Made by a program: the position numbers and the translations under genes. Below are positions 26,827 through 35,733 of a stretch of DNA of 64,000 nucleotides, one piece after another (the stretch's first letter is position 1; each line of letters starts with the position of its first letter). The DNA comes from Mesorhizobium sp. GTDB lineage: Bacteria > Pseudomonadota > Alphaproteobacteria > Rhizobiales > Rhizobiaceae. The stretch covers positions 220,020 to 284,019 of the forward strand of contig JAHBYX010000004.1 in assembly GCA_019635735.1 (NCBI GenBank), written 5' to 3'. The notes below the pieces were generated by a model. The model was not told the origin of the DNA. It did no database searches and was given only the letters and a program-made list of their open reading frames with translations.

Positions 26827-28073
26827 GACGGGCCGGACTGCGGGTCGCCGTCTTCATGCTGGTCGCCCTGTCCGCATTCGCGCCCGCCCGTGCAGCGTCC
26901 ACCGATCAGGCCCAGGCTTTGCTGGACGCCGGGGATGTCGCCGCCGCGGTCCGCCAGCTCGAGCCGCTGGCCGCGGCGGGAGACGCAGCCGCCGAATATC
27001 TGCTGGGCAAGGTTCATCTCGACGGGCTCGGCGTACCGCAGGATTTCGCGGCCGCTGCCCAATGGATCGCGAAGGCGGCCGAGCACGGCGATGCGCGGGC
27101 GCAGAATGCGCTCGGGCGGTTGCATGCGGAAGGTCTCGGCGTGGCGCGGGACGGCAACGCCGCCGTCCTGTGGATGAGGCGGGCGGCCGAACAGGGAGAT
27201 CCGGCTCACCAGTACGATCTCGCGCTGCTGCTCGACGACGCCCGGCTCGGCGTCGAGGACAAGGCCGAGGCCGCACGCTGGTTCGAGGCGGCGGCGGAGA
27301 AGGGGCTGCCGGCGGCAAGGACCAGTCTCGGTCTCGCCTACCAGCAGGGATCGGGCGTCGAGAAGGATCTTGCGCGCGCGGCCCGGCTCTTTTCCGAGGC
27401 GGCTGAAGCGGGCGACGCCCGGGCGCAGAACAACCTCGGGCTGATGCTGGCGCGGGGCGAGGGCGTGGCGCAGGACTACGAGAGAGCCGTGGGGCTTTTC
27501 GAGAAGGCTGTCGCGCAGGGCCAGACGCAGGCTTACTACAATCTGGGCGTCATGTACGAGAACGGCTTCGGGGTCGCGCAGGACGAGGCCAGGGCCATGG
27601 AACTCTATGCGAAGGCGGGACAGAGGGGTGGCACGACCGCTACCGACATCGTCTCGGGCGAGGGGCTTCTCTATGACCCGCGTCTCATACCCCTCGATCC
27701 TTCGACGGCCGGGCCGGAGCCCTTCGCCGAGGGCGCGTCGAGAGGCGACCCCGTGGCGATGTTCCTTCTCGCCTACGTCATGGCCACCGATGGTTCCCGA
27801 TCGGGCGGACCAGCACAGGCCGCGTCATGGTTCGAGAAGGCCGCCGAACTCGGCATGCCCGCCGCGATGGCCAATCTCGGCCTGCTTCACCTGCGCGGCC
27901 AAGGCGTGCCGCAGGACTACGTCCTGGGCTATATGTGGCTCAATCTCGCCGCCGCGGCGGGGCTGGCCGAAGCGGCGCCGATCCGCGACCGGGTCGGGGC
28001 GGCCATGACGCCGGCGCAACTCGTCGAGGCAAGCGATCTCGTCAAGAAGCAATGGCGGACCGGCCTTAAGTAG
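26796..28073 (+). CDS. Sel1-like repeat protein (second of a pair)
   Basis: 425 residues with a signal peptide (LVALSAFAPARAAS) and about nine Sel1 repeats, for example AAQWIAKAAEHGDARAQNAL. The best start is ATG 26796, inside the 3' end of the preceding Sel1 gene, which puts a basic n-region before the hydrophobic core. The 31-base overlap implies translational coupling, and the two products may act together in the periplasm. Confidence 0.82.
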   Translation: MDRQDARQGLRRAGLRVAVFMLVALSAFAPARAASTDQAQALLDAGDVAAAVRQLEPLAAAGDAAAEYLLGKVHLDGLGVPQDFAAAAQWIAKAAEHGDARAQNALGRLHAEGLGVARDGNAAVLWMRRAAEQGDPAHQYDLALLLDDARLGVEDKAEAARWFEAAAEKGLPAARTSLGLAYQQGSGVEKDLARAARLFSEAAEAGDARAQNNLGLMLARGEGVAQDYERAVGLFEKAVAQGQTQAYYNLGVMYENGFGVAQDEARAMELYAKAGQRGGTTATDIVSGEGLLYDPRLIPLDPSTAGPEPFAEGASRGDPVAMFLLAYVMATDGSRSGGPAQAASWFEKAAELGMPAAMANLGLLHLRGQGVPQDYVLGYMWLNLAAAAGLAEAAPIRDRVGAAMTPAQLVEASDLVKKQWRTGLK

Positions 28074-28078
28074 GGCGG

Positions 28079-28345
28079 TCAGTTCACCTTGCAGCCGAGC
28101 CGCTTTTCCTGGCGGCGGATCTGTTCGATCCTGCGCCACTCGGCTTTCGAAAACGTCGGCTTGTTCGTGTAGCAGTCGCTGTTGTCGAACACCCGTTTGC
28201 CGAGGTCCGTCTTGAAGCAGTAGCCGTTGTCGTCATAGATCGCGTTGCGCTCGTACCAGAGGTCGTAGCAGCTGTCCGCAAAGGCGCTCTGCGCCGTGAA
28301 GCCGATCGAAGCGATGGCGAGGATGTGGATTGCCAGTCTGCGCAT
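28079..28345 (-). CDS. YARHG domain small secreted protein
   Basis: 88 residues. A signal peptide (cleavage near AFADSC) is followed by a single YARHG-type domain (CYDLWYERNAIYDDNGYCF, then RVFDNSDC and a C-terminal basic helix). The domain is extracellular with unknown function; four or more cysteines may form disulfides. ATG 28345 is chosen to place the signal peptide first. It converges with the Sel1 gene and is divergent from the CBS module. Confidence 0.8.
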   Translation of the reverse strand: MRRLAIHILAIASIGFTAQSAFADSCYDLWYERNAIYDDNGYCFKTDLGKRVFDNSDCYTNKPTFSKAEWRRIEQIRRQEKRLGCKVN

Positions 28346-28403
28346 TGAGAGCCCCCGATGTCTTGTCGTTTCAACCAGATCGCACGGCAGATGAGTTGCT
28401 TCC

Positions 28404-28417
28404 TTGATTTCTGTCAA
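28404..28417. promoter_or_regulatory. FNR/FixK-type box upstream of the CBS-pfkB genes
   Basis: TTGATTTCTGTCAA fits the TTGA-N6-TCAA consensus bound by FixK, FnrN and related regulators under low oxygen. It lies 98 bases before the first CBS gene. A second box precedes ppsA in the same module, which strengthens the call. No good -10 element was identified at the expected distance. Confidence 0.65.
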
Positions 28418-28515
28418 TCGGACCGCGCTGAGCCCGAGGCGCGGGCTTTTGCGGCAGATCAACGACGCTCCGCCGGATATGATGCCCTCTGCAAAAGAGG
28501 CAGAAGGACGAGCAC

Positions 28516-29211
28516 ATGAATGCACGGGATATCATGACGGTGGGCGTCGTGACGGTGAGCCCCGACCACGGCGTCAGACACGCAGTCGGGATCATGTGCG
28601 ACCGGAACATAAGCGGCCTGCCCGTCGTCGACGATCAGGGCCGCCTTGTGGGCATCCTCACGGAAGGCGACCTCCTGCGCCGCGCCGAACTGGGGACAGA
28701 TCTGTTCCTGCAACCAGGTCAGAACCGGCAGGAAGCGCGGGATCATCTCAGGGCGCACAGCTGGAAGGTGGGCGACGTCATGGCCACCGATGTCGTCACC
28801 GTCGACGAGGGCACTCTGGTCGGGAAGATTGCGGCGCTGATGGTCGAACGCGGCGTCAAGCGGCTGCCGGTGCTGCGGGACGGTGCGCTCGTGGGCATCG
28901 TCACCCGGGCCGACCTGTTGCGGGCGATAGCCGTCGCCAGGCCGGAGCCGCCGATCAAGGAGGACGATGCGATCCGCCGCTCCGTTCTTGCGCGGATAGG
29001 CGAGGTCGCGGAGCTGAGGGAGTCGGATCTCCGCGTCATCGTCTCGGACGGTGTCGTGCACCTCTGGGGGCAATTGCCATCGGAGCCGGCGCGGGAGGCG
29101 GCCCGGGCGATCGCCGAGGGCGTGCGCGGGACCGCCGGCGTCGTCGATCATGTCACCGTCGTTCCCGATGCCCCTTCATCCCGGGCGGAGACCGGGGTGG
29201 CCGGCGCATGA
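28516..29211 (+). CDS. CBS-pair and BON domain protein
   Basis: 231 residues: two CBS domains (MNARDIMTVGVVTVSP ... GILTEGDLLRR and VGDVMATDVVTVDEG ... GIVTRADLLRAI) that usually bind adenosine nucleotides, followed by a BON domain (about 150-215; LRVIVSDGVVHLWGQLPS). It may sense energy state. It overlaps the pfkB gene by four bases (ATGA), and its paralogue closes the module at 32691. Confidence 0.85.
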   Translation: MNARDIMTVGVVTVSPDHGVRHAVGIMCDRNISGLPVVDDQGRLVGILTEGDLLRRAELGTDLFLQPGQNRQEARDHLRAHSWKVGDVMATDVVTVDEGTLVGKIAALMVERGVKRLPVLRDGALVGIVTRADLLRAIAVARPEPPIKEDDAIRRSVLARIGEVAELRESDLRVIVSDGVVHLWGQLPSEPAREAARAIAEGVRGTAGVVDHVTVVPDAPSSRAETGVAGA

Positions 29212-30158
29212 AACCGATCCTCACCATTTCGCTCAATCCCGCCGTCGACCTGTCCAGCGAGACGGAAAAGGTCCAGCACACGCGCAAGGTGCGCACATTC
29301 GACGAGCGCTACGATCCGGGCGGCGGCGGCATCAATGTCGCGCGGGTGGTCAGGCGGCTCGGCGGCGAGGTGGAGGCTGTTTTCGGCGCGGGCGGCGAGC
29401 TCGGTGCGATGCTGGAGAGGCTGCTTATCGAGGAGGGAACGCCGTGCCGGCGGCTGCCTTTCTGCGGGCAGACGCGCCTGGGTTATACCGTGCGGGAGCG
29501 CTCTACCGGTCTCGAATACCGCTTCGTGCCAAAAGGACCGACCGTGCGGCCGGACGAACTCGAGCCCTTCGTCGAAGCGGTTGCGAACCATGACGGCGAC
29601 TATGTGGTCGCCAGCGGCAGCCTGCCGCAGGGAGCGCCGCCCGACATTTACACGCGCATGGCCGATGCGGCGGCCCGCCGGGGGGCGCGTTTCGTGCTCG
29701 ACAGTTCCGGCGAAGGCTTGAGCGAGACGCTGGCACGGTCACGTGTCTTCGTCGTGAAGCCGAGCCTGGGCGAACTGGAAGCGCTGATCGGCGAAAAGCT
29801 CGACGAGGCGGGCGTCTGTCGCGCCGCCGCCGGGCTGGTCGAGCGGGGGGCGGCAGATCTGGTTGCCGTGACATTGGGCATCGAAGGCGCGGTGCTTGCA
29901 AGCGCCGAGGGCGTGATGCGCATGCGCGCGATCCATGTCATCACCCGTTCCGCCGTCGGGGCCGGCGACAGCTTTCTTGCCGGCATGATATGGGCCCTGT
30001 CGCAGAACCGCTCGACAGAGGACGCGTTCCGGTTCGGCATTGCGGCCGGGGCAGGTGCCGTGATGACGCCAGGGACGGAGTTGTGCCGGCCGGAAGACGT
30101 CTTCGATCTCTACGAACACCTCAGCAGCAACGACCTCGAGCACATTGCGGTTCGCTGA
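29208..30158 (+). CDS. PfkB-type 1-phosphofructokinase / hexose-phosphate kinase
   Basis: 316-residue ribokinase-family sugar kinase closest in pattern to 1-phosphofructokinase and 6-phosphofructokinase II. N-terminal ISLNPAVDLSSETE and GGGGINVARVVRRLGG are the PfkB signature 1 region. The ATP-binding and catalytic motif is VGAGDSFLAGMIW. The phosphorylated sugar cannot be told from sequence. It is translated in overlap with the CBS gene and 95 bases before ppsA, in a low-oxygen carbon module. Confidence 0.88.
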   Translation: MKPILTISLNPAVDLSSETEKVQHTRKVRTFDERYDPGGGGINVARVVRRLGGEVEAVFGAGGELGAMLERLLIEEGTPCRRLPFCGQTRLGYTVRERSTGLEYRFVPKGPTVRPDELEPFVEAVANHDGDYVVASGSLPQGAPPDIYTRMADAAARRGARFVLDSSGEGLSETLARSRVFVVKPSLGELEALIGEKLDEAGVCRAAAGLVERGAADLVAVTLGIEGAVLASAEGVMRMRAIHVITRSAVGAGDSFLAGMIWALSQNRSTEDAFRFGIAAGAGAVMTPGTELCRPEDVFDLYEHLSSNDLEHIAVR

Positions 30159-30188
30159 CGTTGCGGTCACGCCGGCAACCGGCGCCGA

Positions 30189-30202
30189 TTGACAGACATC
30201 AA
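30189..30202. promoter_or_regulatory. FNR/FixK-type box upstream of ppsA
   Basis: TTGACAGACATCAA matches TTGA-N6-TCAA exactly, with its centre at 30195.5. A -10-like CATAGT at 30225-30230 would place transcription start near 30237, so the box would be centred about -41.5, the class II activator position. The ppsA ATG follows at 30254 after GAGGAGGGT. Confidence 0.75.
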
Positions 30203-30253
30203 AGCCAGATCGGCCGAACCTCCTCATAGTGATCTAGACAAGAGGAGGGTCCG

Positions 30254-32686
30254 ATGGACAAACCGACATCCCGATCTGCGGCCGAGACGCGTCCAAAGGC
30301 GGGCCCGGTGCTCTGGTTCGAGGAGGTCGGACGCGCGGATGTCGCCCGCGTTGGCGGCAAGAACGCCTCGCTGGGCGAGATGGTCCAGGCACTCGCGCCC
30401 AAAGGCATCCGCGTACCGCCGGGTTTCGCGACGTCGTCGGATGCCTATTGGAGCTACCTCGACGCCAACGGGCAGAGGGAGAGGATCGCTGCCCTGCTCG
30501 ACGAGCACGCAGCGGGAAAAGCGACGCTGGCGGAAACGGGCAGCGCCATCCGCTCGCTCATCCTCAAGGGCGAATGGCCGAAGGAGACGGCGCAGGCCAT
30601 CGCCGCCGCTTATTTCACCCTCTGTGAACGCGCCGGCAAGAGCGACGTCGACGTGGCGGTGCGGTCGAGCGCGACCGCCGAGGACCTTCCCGACGCCAGT
30701 TTCGCCGGGCAGCAGGAGACATTCCTCAACATCCGCGGCGTCGATGCGCTGCTCGGCGCCTGCCGCCGCTGCTACGCCTCGCTCTTTACCGACCGCGCCA
30801 TCAGCTACCGTCAGGCCAAAGGCTTCGACCACATGCGCGTGGCGCTCTCGATCGGCGTCCAGCAGATGGTACGATCCGACCTGGGCGGGTCCGGCGTGAT
30901 GTTCTCCATCGACACGGAGACAGGGTTCCCCGATGTGGTCGTCATCGACGCGGCCTGGGGGCTCGGCGAGAACGTCGTGCAGGGCGCTGTCGACCCCGAC
31001 GAATACCAGGTCTTCAAGCCACTGCTGGCGGGCGAGGGGCTGGTTCCCATCATCGAAAAGAAGTGCGGCGCCAAGGCGCTGAAGATGGTCTACGCGTCGG
31101 GCGAAAAGCCGACCCGCAACGTGCCGACCTCGAAGGCCGAGCGTGCGGCCTTTGTCCTGAGGGATGACGAGATCCTCACCCTCGCGCGCTGGGCCGCCGC
31201 GATCGAGAAGCACTACGGCCGTGCCATGGACATGGAATGGGCGAGGGATGGTGAGACGGGCGAGGTCTTCATCGTGCAGGCGCGACCGGAGACGGTGCAG
31301 TCGCGGCGCGATGCGACCACGTTCAGGAGCTATGCGATCACGAAGAAGGGCAAGACCCTCGCCGAGGGCCTCGCCGTTGGCGACGCCGTCGTTACCGGCC
31401 AGGTCTGCCTGATCGAGAGCGCGCGCGACATCGCCAGTTTCGTCGACGGTTCGATCCTCGTCACCGGCACGACGGATCCCGACTGGGTGCCGATCATGAA
31501 GCGCGCGGCGGCGATCGTCACCGACCATGGCGGCCGCACCTCGCACGCCGCCATCGTCAGCCGGGAGCTGGGGCTTCCCGCAATCGTCGGCACCGGCAAC
31601 GCAACGCAAGTCCTGCACGGGGAGCAGTCGATCACTGTTTCCTGCGCCGAAGGCGACCGCGGCTTCGTCTATGAAGGTGTCGCGGACTTCGAGACCAGCG
31701 AGGTCGACGTCACCGACCTGCCGCCGACCCAAACGGAAATCCTGCTCAATCTGGCCAATCCCGCGGCGGCGCTGCGCTGGTGGCGCATCCCGAGCGACGG
31801 CGTCGGCCTTGCCCGTATGGAATTCGTCGTCGGCAACCATATCCGGATCCATCCCATGGCGCTGGTCCGCTACGACACCTTGAAGGACGAGGACGCCAAG
31901 CGCGAGATCGCGGAGATCACGACGGGCTATGCCGACAAGCCGGAATATTTCGTCGACAAGCTCTCCCGCGGCCTTGCCCGCATCGCAGCATCGGCTTGGC
32001 CGAAACCGGTCATCGTGCGGATGAGCGATTTCAAGACCAACGAATATGCCGGACTTATCGGCGGGGCGGAGTTCGAGCCGCGCGAAGAAAATCCGATGAT
32101 CGGCTTCCGCGGCGCGGCGCGCTACTACTCTCCCCGCTATCGCGAGGGCTTTGCGCTGGAATGCAGCGCCATCCGGCGGCTGCGCAACGAGATGGGTTTC
32201 ACCAACGTCGTGGTGATGATCCCCTTCTGCCGCTCGACGAACGAGGCGGACAGGGTGCTGGCGGAGATGGCGGCGAACGGGCTCGAGCGCGGCAAGGACG
32301 GGCTGCAGGTCTTCGTCATGTGCGAGATCCCCTCCAACGTCGTGCTCGCGGCCGAGTTCGCGAAGCGATTCGACGGCTTCTCCATCGGCTCCAACGACCT
32401 GACTCAGCTGACGCTGGGTGTGGACCGCGATTCCTCCGATCTCGCCGATCTCTTCGACGAGTCGGATGCGGCGGTCGAATGGATGATCGCCAATGTCATC
32501 CGCGAGGCGGGCAAGGCCGGCGCCAAGATCGGCCTTTGCGGCCAGGCGCCGAGCGATCACCCGGAGTTTGCTGCCTTCCTGGTCGAGTGCGGCATCGATT
32601 CGATTTCGGTGAGTCCCGACAGTTTCATCGCCGTCAAACGGCAGGTGGCGGCAGCCGAGGCTGCCCTTTCCGCGATCAAGGAGTGA
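30254..32686 (+). CDS. ppsA: phosphoenolpyruvate synthase
   Basis: 810-residue enzyme converting pyruvate and ATP to PEP, AMP and phosphate. The N-terminal ATP-grasp domain (VGGKNASLGEM, VAVRSSATAEDLPDASFAGQ) is followed by the phosphohistidine domain GGRTSHAAIVSRELGLPAIVG and a TIM-barrel PEP-binding domain ending SIGSNDLTQLTLGVDRD and GLCGQAPSDHPE with the active-site cysteine. Full length for the family. With PfkB and two CBS proteins it forms a module that likely adjusts flux at PEP when oxygen is low. Confidence 0.93.
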   Translation: MDKPTSRSAAETRPKAGPVLWFEEVGRADVARVGGKNASLGEMVQALAPKGIRVPPGFATSSDAYWSYLDANGQRERIAALLDEHAAGKATLAETGSAIRSLILKGEWPKETAQAIAAAYFTLCERAGKSDVDVAVRSSATAEDLPDASFAGQQETFLNIRGVDALLGACRRCYASLFTDRAISYRQAKGFDHMRVALSIGVQQMVRSDLGGSGVMFSIDTETGFPDVVVIDAAWGLGENVVQGAVDPDEYQVFKPLLAGEGLVPIIEKKCGAKALKMVYASGEKPTRNVPTSKAERAAFVLRDDEILTLARWAAAIEKHYGRAMDMEWARDGETGEVFIVQARPETVQSRRDATTFRSYAITKKGKTLAEGLAVGDAVVTGQVCLIESARDIASFVDGSILVTGTTDPDWVPIMKRAAAIVTDHGGRTSHAAIVSRELGLPAIVGTGNATQVLHGEQSITVSCAEGDRGFVYEGVADFETSEVDVTDLPPTQTEILLNLANPAAALRWWRIPSDGVGLARMEFVVGNHIRIHPMALVRYDTLKDEDAKREIAEITTGYADKPEYFVDKLSRGLARIAASAWPKPVIVRMSDFKTNEYAGLIGGAEFEPREENPMIGFRGAARYYSPRYREGFALECSAIRRLRNEMGFTNVVVMIPFCRSTNEADRVLAEMAANGLERGKDGLQVFVMCEIPSNVVLAAEFAKRFDGFSIGSNDLTQLTLGVDRDSSDLADLFDESDAAVEWMIANVIREAGKAGAKIGLCGQAPSDHPEFAAFLVECGIDSISVSPDSFIAVKRQVAAAEAALSAIKE

Positions 32687-32690
32687 GGAA

Positions 32691-33383
32691 ATGAAGGCGC
32701 GCGACATCATGACGGTTGGGGTAGCCACCGTCCGACCCGACACGACCCTCGAACACGCCGCGCACGAGATGATCCAGCACGGCGTCAGCGGACTGCCGGT
32801 CGTCAATGATACCGGCCGCATACTCGGCATCGTGACGGAACGCGACCTGTTGCACCGGCCCGAACTCGGAACCGAACATCGTCGGCCGCGCTGGCTCGAA
32901 TTCTGGACGAGTCCGACCCGCCGGGCCGAGGAATATGCGCGCGAGCACGGCCGCAAGGTCGAGGACGTGATGAGCCACGAGGTCGTCAGCGTCAGTCCGG
33001 AGGCCGAACTCGGCGAAGTGGCCGACCTTTTGGAACGCGGCGGGTTCAAGCGTCTCCCGGTGGTCGAAAACGGAAAGGTCGTCGGGATCATCGGCCGCGC
33101 CAATCTGGTCCTGGCGCTGTCGCGCCGCATGGGCGACGTGCCCCAGTCAGCCGCGGACGACATCACGATCCGCCGCTCCATTCTGGACGAACTCAAGAAG
33201 AGGGATTGGGCGCCAATCGGAACGCTGGACATCGTCGTGCGTGACGGTGTGGTCGAACTCAAGGGAACCGTCACCGACGTCCACGTGCGCGACGCGGTGC
33301 GGGTCGCGGCAGAGAATGCGCCGGGGGTCGTCCGCGTCTGGGACAAACTGGAAGTCGTTCCTCCGCCTGTCGGCTATATCTGA
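32691..33383 (+). CDS. CBS-pair and BON domain protein (paralogue)
   Basis: 230 residues, clearly paralogous to the protein at 28516: both begin MxARDIMTVGVxTV and have two CBS domains and a BON domain (LDIVVRDGVVELKGTVTD). It lies four bases after ppsA and is surely cotranscribed. It may act as a nucleotide-responsive partner of the module's enzymes (inference). It is the last gene before the tRNA fragment and integrase. Confidence 0.87.
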   Translation: MKARDIMTVGVATVRPDTTLEHAAHEMIQHGVSGLPVVNDTGRILGIVTERDLLHRPELGTEHRRPRWLEFWTSPTRRAEEYAREHGRKVEDVMSHEVVSVSPEAELGEVADLLERGGFKRLPVVENGKVVGIIGRANLVLALSRRMGDVPQSAADDITIRRSILDELKKRDWAPIGTLDIVVRDGVVELKGTVTDVHVRDAVRVAAENAPGVVRVWDKLEVVPPPVGYI

Positions 33384-33513
33384 GTGGAGACCGGCCGGGG
33401 CGCATCGCTTCCCAGCCGCGCCCCGCTACTCACGCGGCGGCTGGCATGACCGCGCCGCAATTGCCGCGGGGCGGACAGACAATTCTCGGTTGCGTCAATT
33501 GTGGAATCGTTAC

Positions 33514-33559
33514 TGGTGGGCGATGACGGGCTCGAACCGCCGACATCTTCGGTGTAAAC
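33514..33559 (-). repeat. 3' fragment of tRNA-Val(TAC): probable attachment site
   Basis: Read on the minus strand, this is the last 46 bases of a tRNA-Val: anticodon loop TTTACAC with anticodon TAC, the anticodon 3' arm CGAAG, the T arm GGCGGTTCGAGCCCGTC, and the acceptor with encoded CCA. The 5' half is absent: the sequence before the loop does not pair. A 3' tRNA fragment beside an integrase is the usual remnant at one end of an integrated element. By geometry the element lies to its right, and an intact tRNA-Val should mark the far end. Confidence 0.8.
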
Positions 33560-33686
33560 AATGTTCCCCACTCTGAACCCGTTGGAAAACGGGGAAGGGC
33601 GCGCTTCGTAAACTGGCGTTTTCGGCGTCATGTTCCCTCGACGTTCTCAAATCGAGGTTCACTGAACCGGAGAGCACTTCGCAAAT

Positions 33687-34667
33687 TCATATTTCGAGCG
33701 ACGACGCCAGCCTTCGCAGGTACGTCGGCGAATACCTGGCATAGGTACTCGCGGTGATCCGCGTATTGCCGTGCCCCAGGAACTGCGCGATTTCGTCCAT
33801 GCTGTGCCCGTCTTCCGCCAGCCAGACCGCTGCCGAGTGGCGCAACATATGCGGCGAGACGTCGGGTCTCCCTATTGCCGTTCCAGCTGTTTTGATTCCC
33901 TTCTTGATTGACCTAACCGGCTTACCGGCCCACTCGATTACAAATGGCGTAAGTGCACCAGCCTTGGCCGTCCGGAGCGTCTCAAGCAGCCGGTCGTTCA
34001 TCGGGATGATCGCGCGGCCCTTGCGGCGGGCGGTGTCCAAGGGGTTGCGCAAGTGGATCATCTTGGTGTCGAAATTGACGCGATCCCAGGTGAGCTCCAA
34101 AGCGGCTTCATTCCTGGCACCAGTGCCGATCATCAAATGGATGGCAGTCCTGATGTGCGGTGTGGTCGCGGCTTCCATGAGGCTGGCGACCTCCTCGCGG
34201 GTAAGGTAGCCATCCTTCGGTTCCGGCTTCGTCGGGCGCTCGATATGGGGCGCGAAGGAGATCAGCCGCTGCTTCTGCGCCCAGACGAGCACGGAACGGA
34301 GGTGACCTAATTCGGTGTGGATGGAGCCGTCCTTGCGCCCATGTTTCCGGCGTTCCGTCGCATAGGCGCGGCAATCGGCGACGCTAACGTCTTCGCCTTC
34401 AATGCGGCCGAAGCGCGGTTCAAGCGCCTTCCATGTGTATTGCATGGTCGTAGCGACCGCCCGCCCTTGCTTGTCCAGGATATAGGCAGCCCACAGATCG
34501 GCCACGGTCGTTCCCCGTGGCCTTGTCAGTTGCGCGTATCGAGACGCGGCGCGGCGTTCCGCCTCCGCCCTGTCTGATGTGCCAAGCTTATAACGTCGGC
34601 GGATGTTTCCTTCGTCCCATGTGACGCAGAATTCTCCACGCAATCGAGTAATGCGCCACTCCGGCAT
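33687..34667 (-). CDS. tyrosine recombinase / integrase
   Basis: 326-residue phage-type integrase. The N-terminal arm-binding region and a SAM-like core-binding domain precede the catalytic domain with R185 (GTGARNEA), H273-x-x-R276 (HMLRHS), H299 (LGHGN) and the likely nucleophile Y309 (TYARYSP). It sits 127 bases from the tRNA-Val fragment, its presumed attachment site. The excisionase gene overlaps its 5' end. Confidence 0.92.
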   Translation of the reverse strand: MPEWRITRLRGEFCVTWDEGNIRRRYKLGTSDRAEAERRAASRYAQLTRPRGTTVADLWAAYILDKQGRAVATTMQYTWKALEPRFGRIEGEDVSVADCRAYATERRKHGRKDGSIHTELGHLRSVLVWAQKQRLISFAPHIERPTKPEPKDGYLTREEVASLMEAATTPHIRTAIHLMIGTGARNEAALELTWDRVNFDTKMIHLRNPLDTARRKGRAIIPMNDRLLETLRTAKAGALTPFVIEWAGKPVRSIKKGIKTAGTAIGRPDVSPHMLRHSAAVWLAEDGHSMDEIAQFLGHGNTRITASTYARYSPTYLRRLASSLEI

Positions 34668-34819
34668 TCGAAAGCCTCCACATCTTCGGGACGGATACGC
34701 AGCAGTTTGCTGCCAAGGCGAAATGCGGGCAGGTCGCCTCGATCGATCAGGTTACGCACGTGCCGTTCCGAGCACTGCCACATCCTGGCAACGTCGTTCG
34801 GTGTCAGAGCTCGGCTCAC
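34526..34819 (-). CDS. excisionase-like helix-turn-helix protein
   Basis: 97 residues from GTG 34819 (GGAG eight bases upstream). A MerR/excisionase-type HTH is clear: LTPNDVARMWQCSERHVRNL then GDLPAFRLGSKLLRIRPEDVEAFE. The tail runs 142 bases into the integrase gene in another frame, a long overlap that also occurs in related rhizobial xis-int pairs as I recall them. Its likely role is directing excision. Confidence 0.75.
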   Translation of the reverse strand: MSRALTPNDVARMWQCSERHVRNLIDRGDLPAFRLGSKLLRIRPEDVEAFECRSGALLDCVENSASHGTKETSADVISLAHQTGRRRNAAPRLDTRN

Positions 34820-35361
34820 TTCGAGAACTCCATCGGCATCAGCAAAGCGAGGGTTTCCTTTGGCCGAGGAACGAGCCACTTGGGCGCACCTCCCGGTCGA
34901 CGTAGCCGGCGCCATGGCCACAAAGATTGAGCCAGCCAGAGAGCAAAAGGCCTGGCGGCAAGGACGACAGAGAAGGGCTTTGCGGACAAGAATTCGAAGG
35001 CTGAAAGGTGTTTTGGTGTCGATTGCCGATGGGACGAGGGGAGCGTGTGAAGCATGTTTCCTGCAGACTCTTGATTGTGTTTTCGATGAATGAGATAGCC
35101 TTATCCTATATATAATGTGACAGGAGCAGAAGTGTCAATAATAAAATAACATAGGTCGCGAGAAAATCAGTATTAACTAGTAAATACCCACGCATAATAC
35201 TTAAAAATATTAGCATTCCGATTGGGTCGGGAAATGACGACTGTGTGCGGATCGGCTGTCAGGAGGCATGCGCGCGCTCCTCGCGTGTGCGCGTACCTCT
35301 AGTCGGTCTGAAACGATCTCGGTTTTTTTGATCGGCCCCAGATCGGCTAGGGCTGCCTGAC
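34820..35361. other. region without a supported gene, GC falling to AT-rich
   Basis: After the excisionase start the sequence loses coding character. From about 35090 it becomes strongly AT-rich (35095-35220 is mainly A and T), unlike the GC-rich surroundings. It could hold the element's attP arm sites or regulatory DNA. I see no RNA gene or clear promoter. Confidence 0.4.
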
Positions 35362-35733
35362 ATGAGTGAGTCAACGTTACGCGACGAGGCGCATTTGCTC
35401 AGCGGAGATATCGCGCTGTATACGTCCGAGAGGGCCTTGACAGGCCTGTCGAAGCGTCGGCTTCAGGCATCGAGAATCCCTGCGATCCGACGTGCGTTAG
35501 GCTTTAGATGCTCTTCAGTCGATTTCCCGCAAAAAGTCGGAATAGCCTTTAGCAAGTTGAAATTCGAGTTGGACGAGAGTCAACTTTCCAGGGGGTCTGA
35601 AGGCACCGATCGGGATATTTTGGTAGTTAATCGACCTGATTATCGGAATAATATATTTGAACATTTACATCCTCTATCCTCAAATGCCTCGCGGGCCAGG
35701 AGCCGTAGTGATGCAGAATTACGACTGTCATGA
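35362..35733 (+). CDS. possible 123-residue hypothetical protein
   Basis: Reading frame from ATG 35362 in an AT-rich stretch. No family, signal peptide or membrane segment is recognised. The codon use is less GC-rich than in the flanks. There is no good ribosome binding site. It may be a recently acquired gene or a chance frame. Confidence 0.3.
   Translation: MSESTLRDEAHLLSGDIALYTSERALTGLSKRRLQASRIPAIRRALGFRCSSVDFPQKVGIAFSKLKFELDESQLSRGSEGTDRDILVVNRPDYRNNIFEHLHPLSSNASRARSRSDAELRLS

Noticed and set aside
30224..33346. Thousand-codon minus frame opposite ppsA
   Set aside because: The plus strand encodes PEP synthase and a CBS-BON protein with all motifs; the minus frame has none.
33514..33559. 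Complete tRNA-Val gene
   Set aside because: Only the 3' half is present; sequence upstream of the anticodon loop does not form the D arm or acceptor stem.
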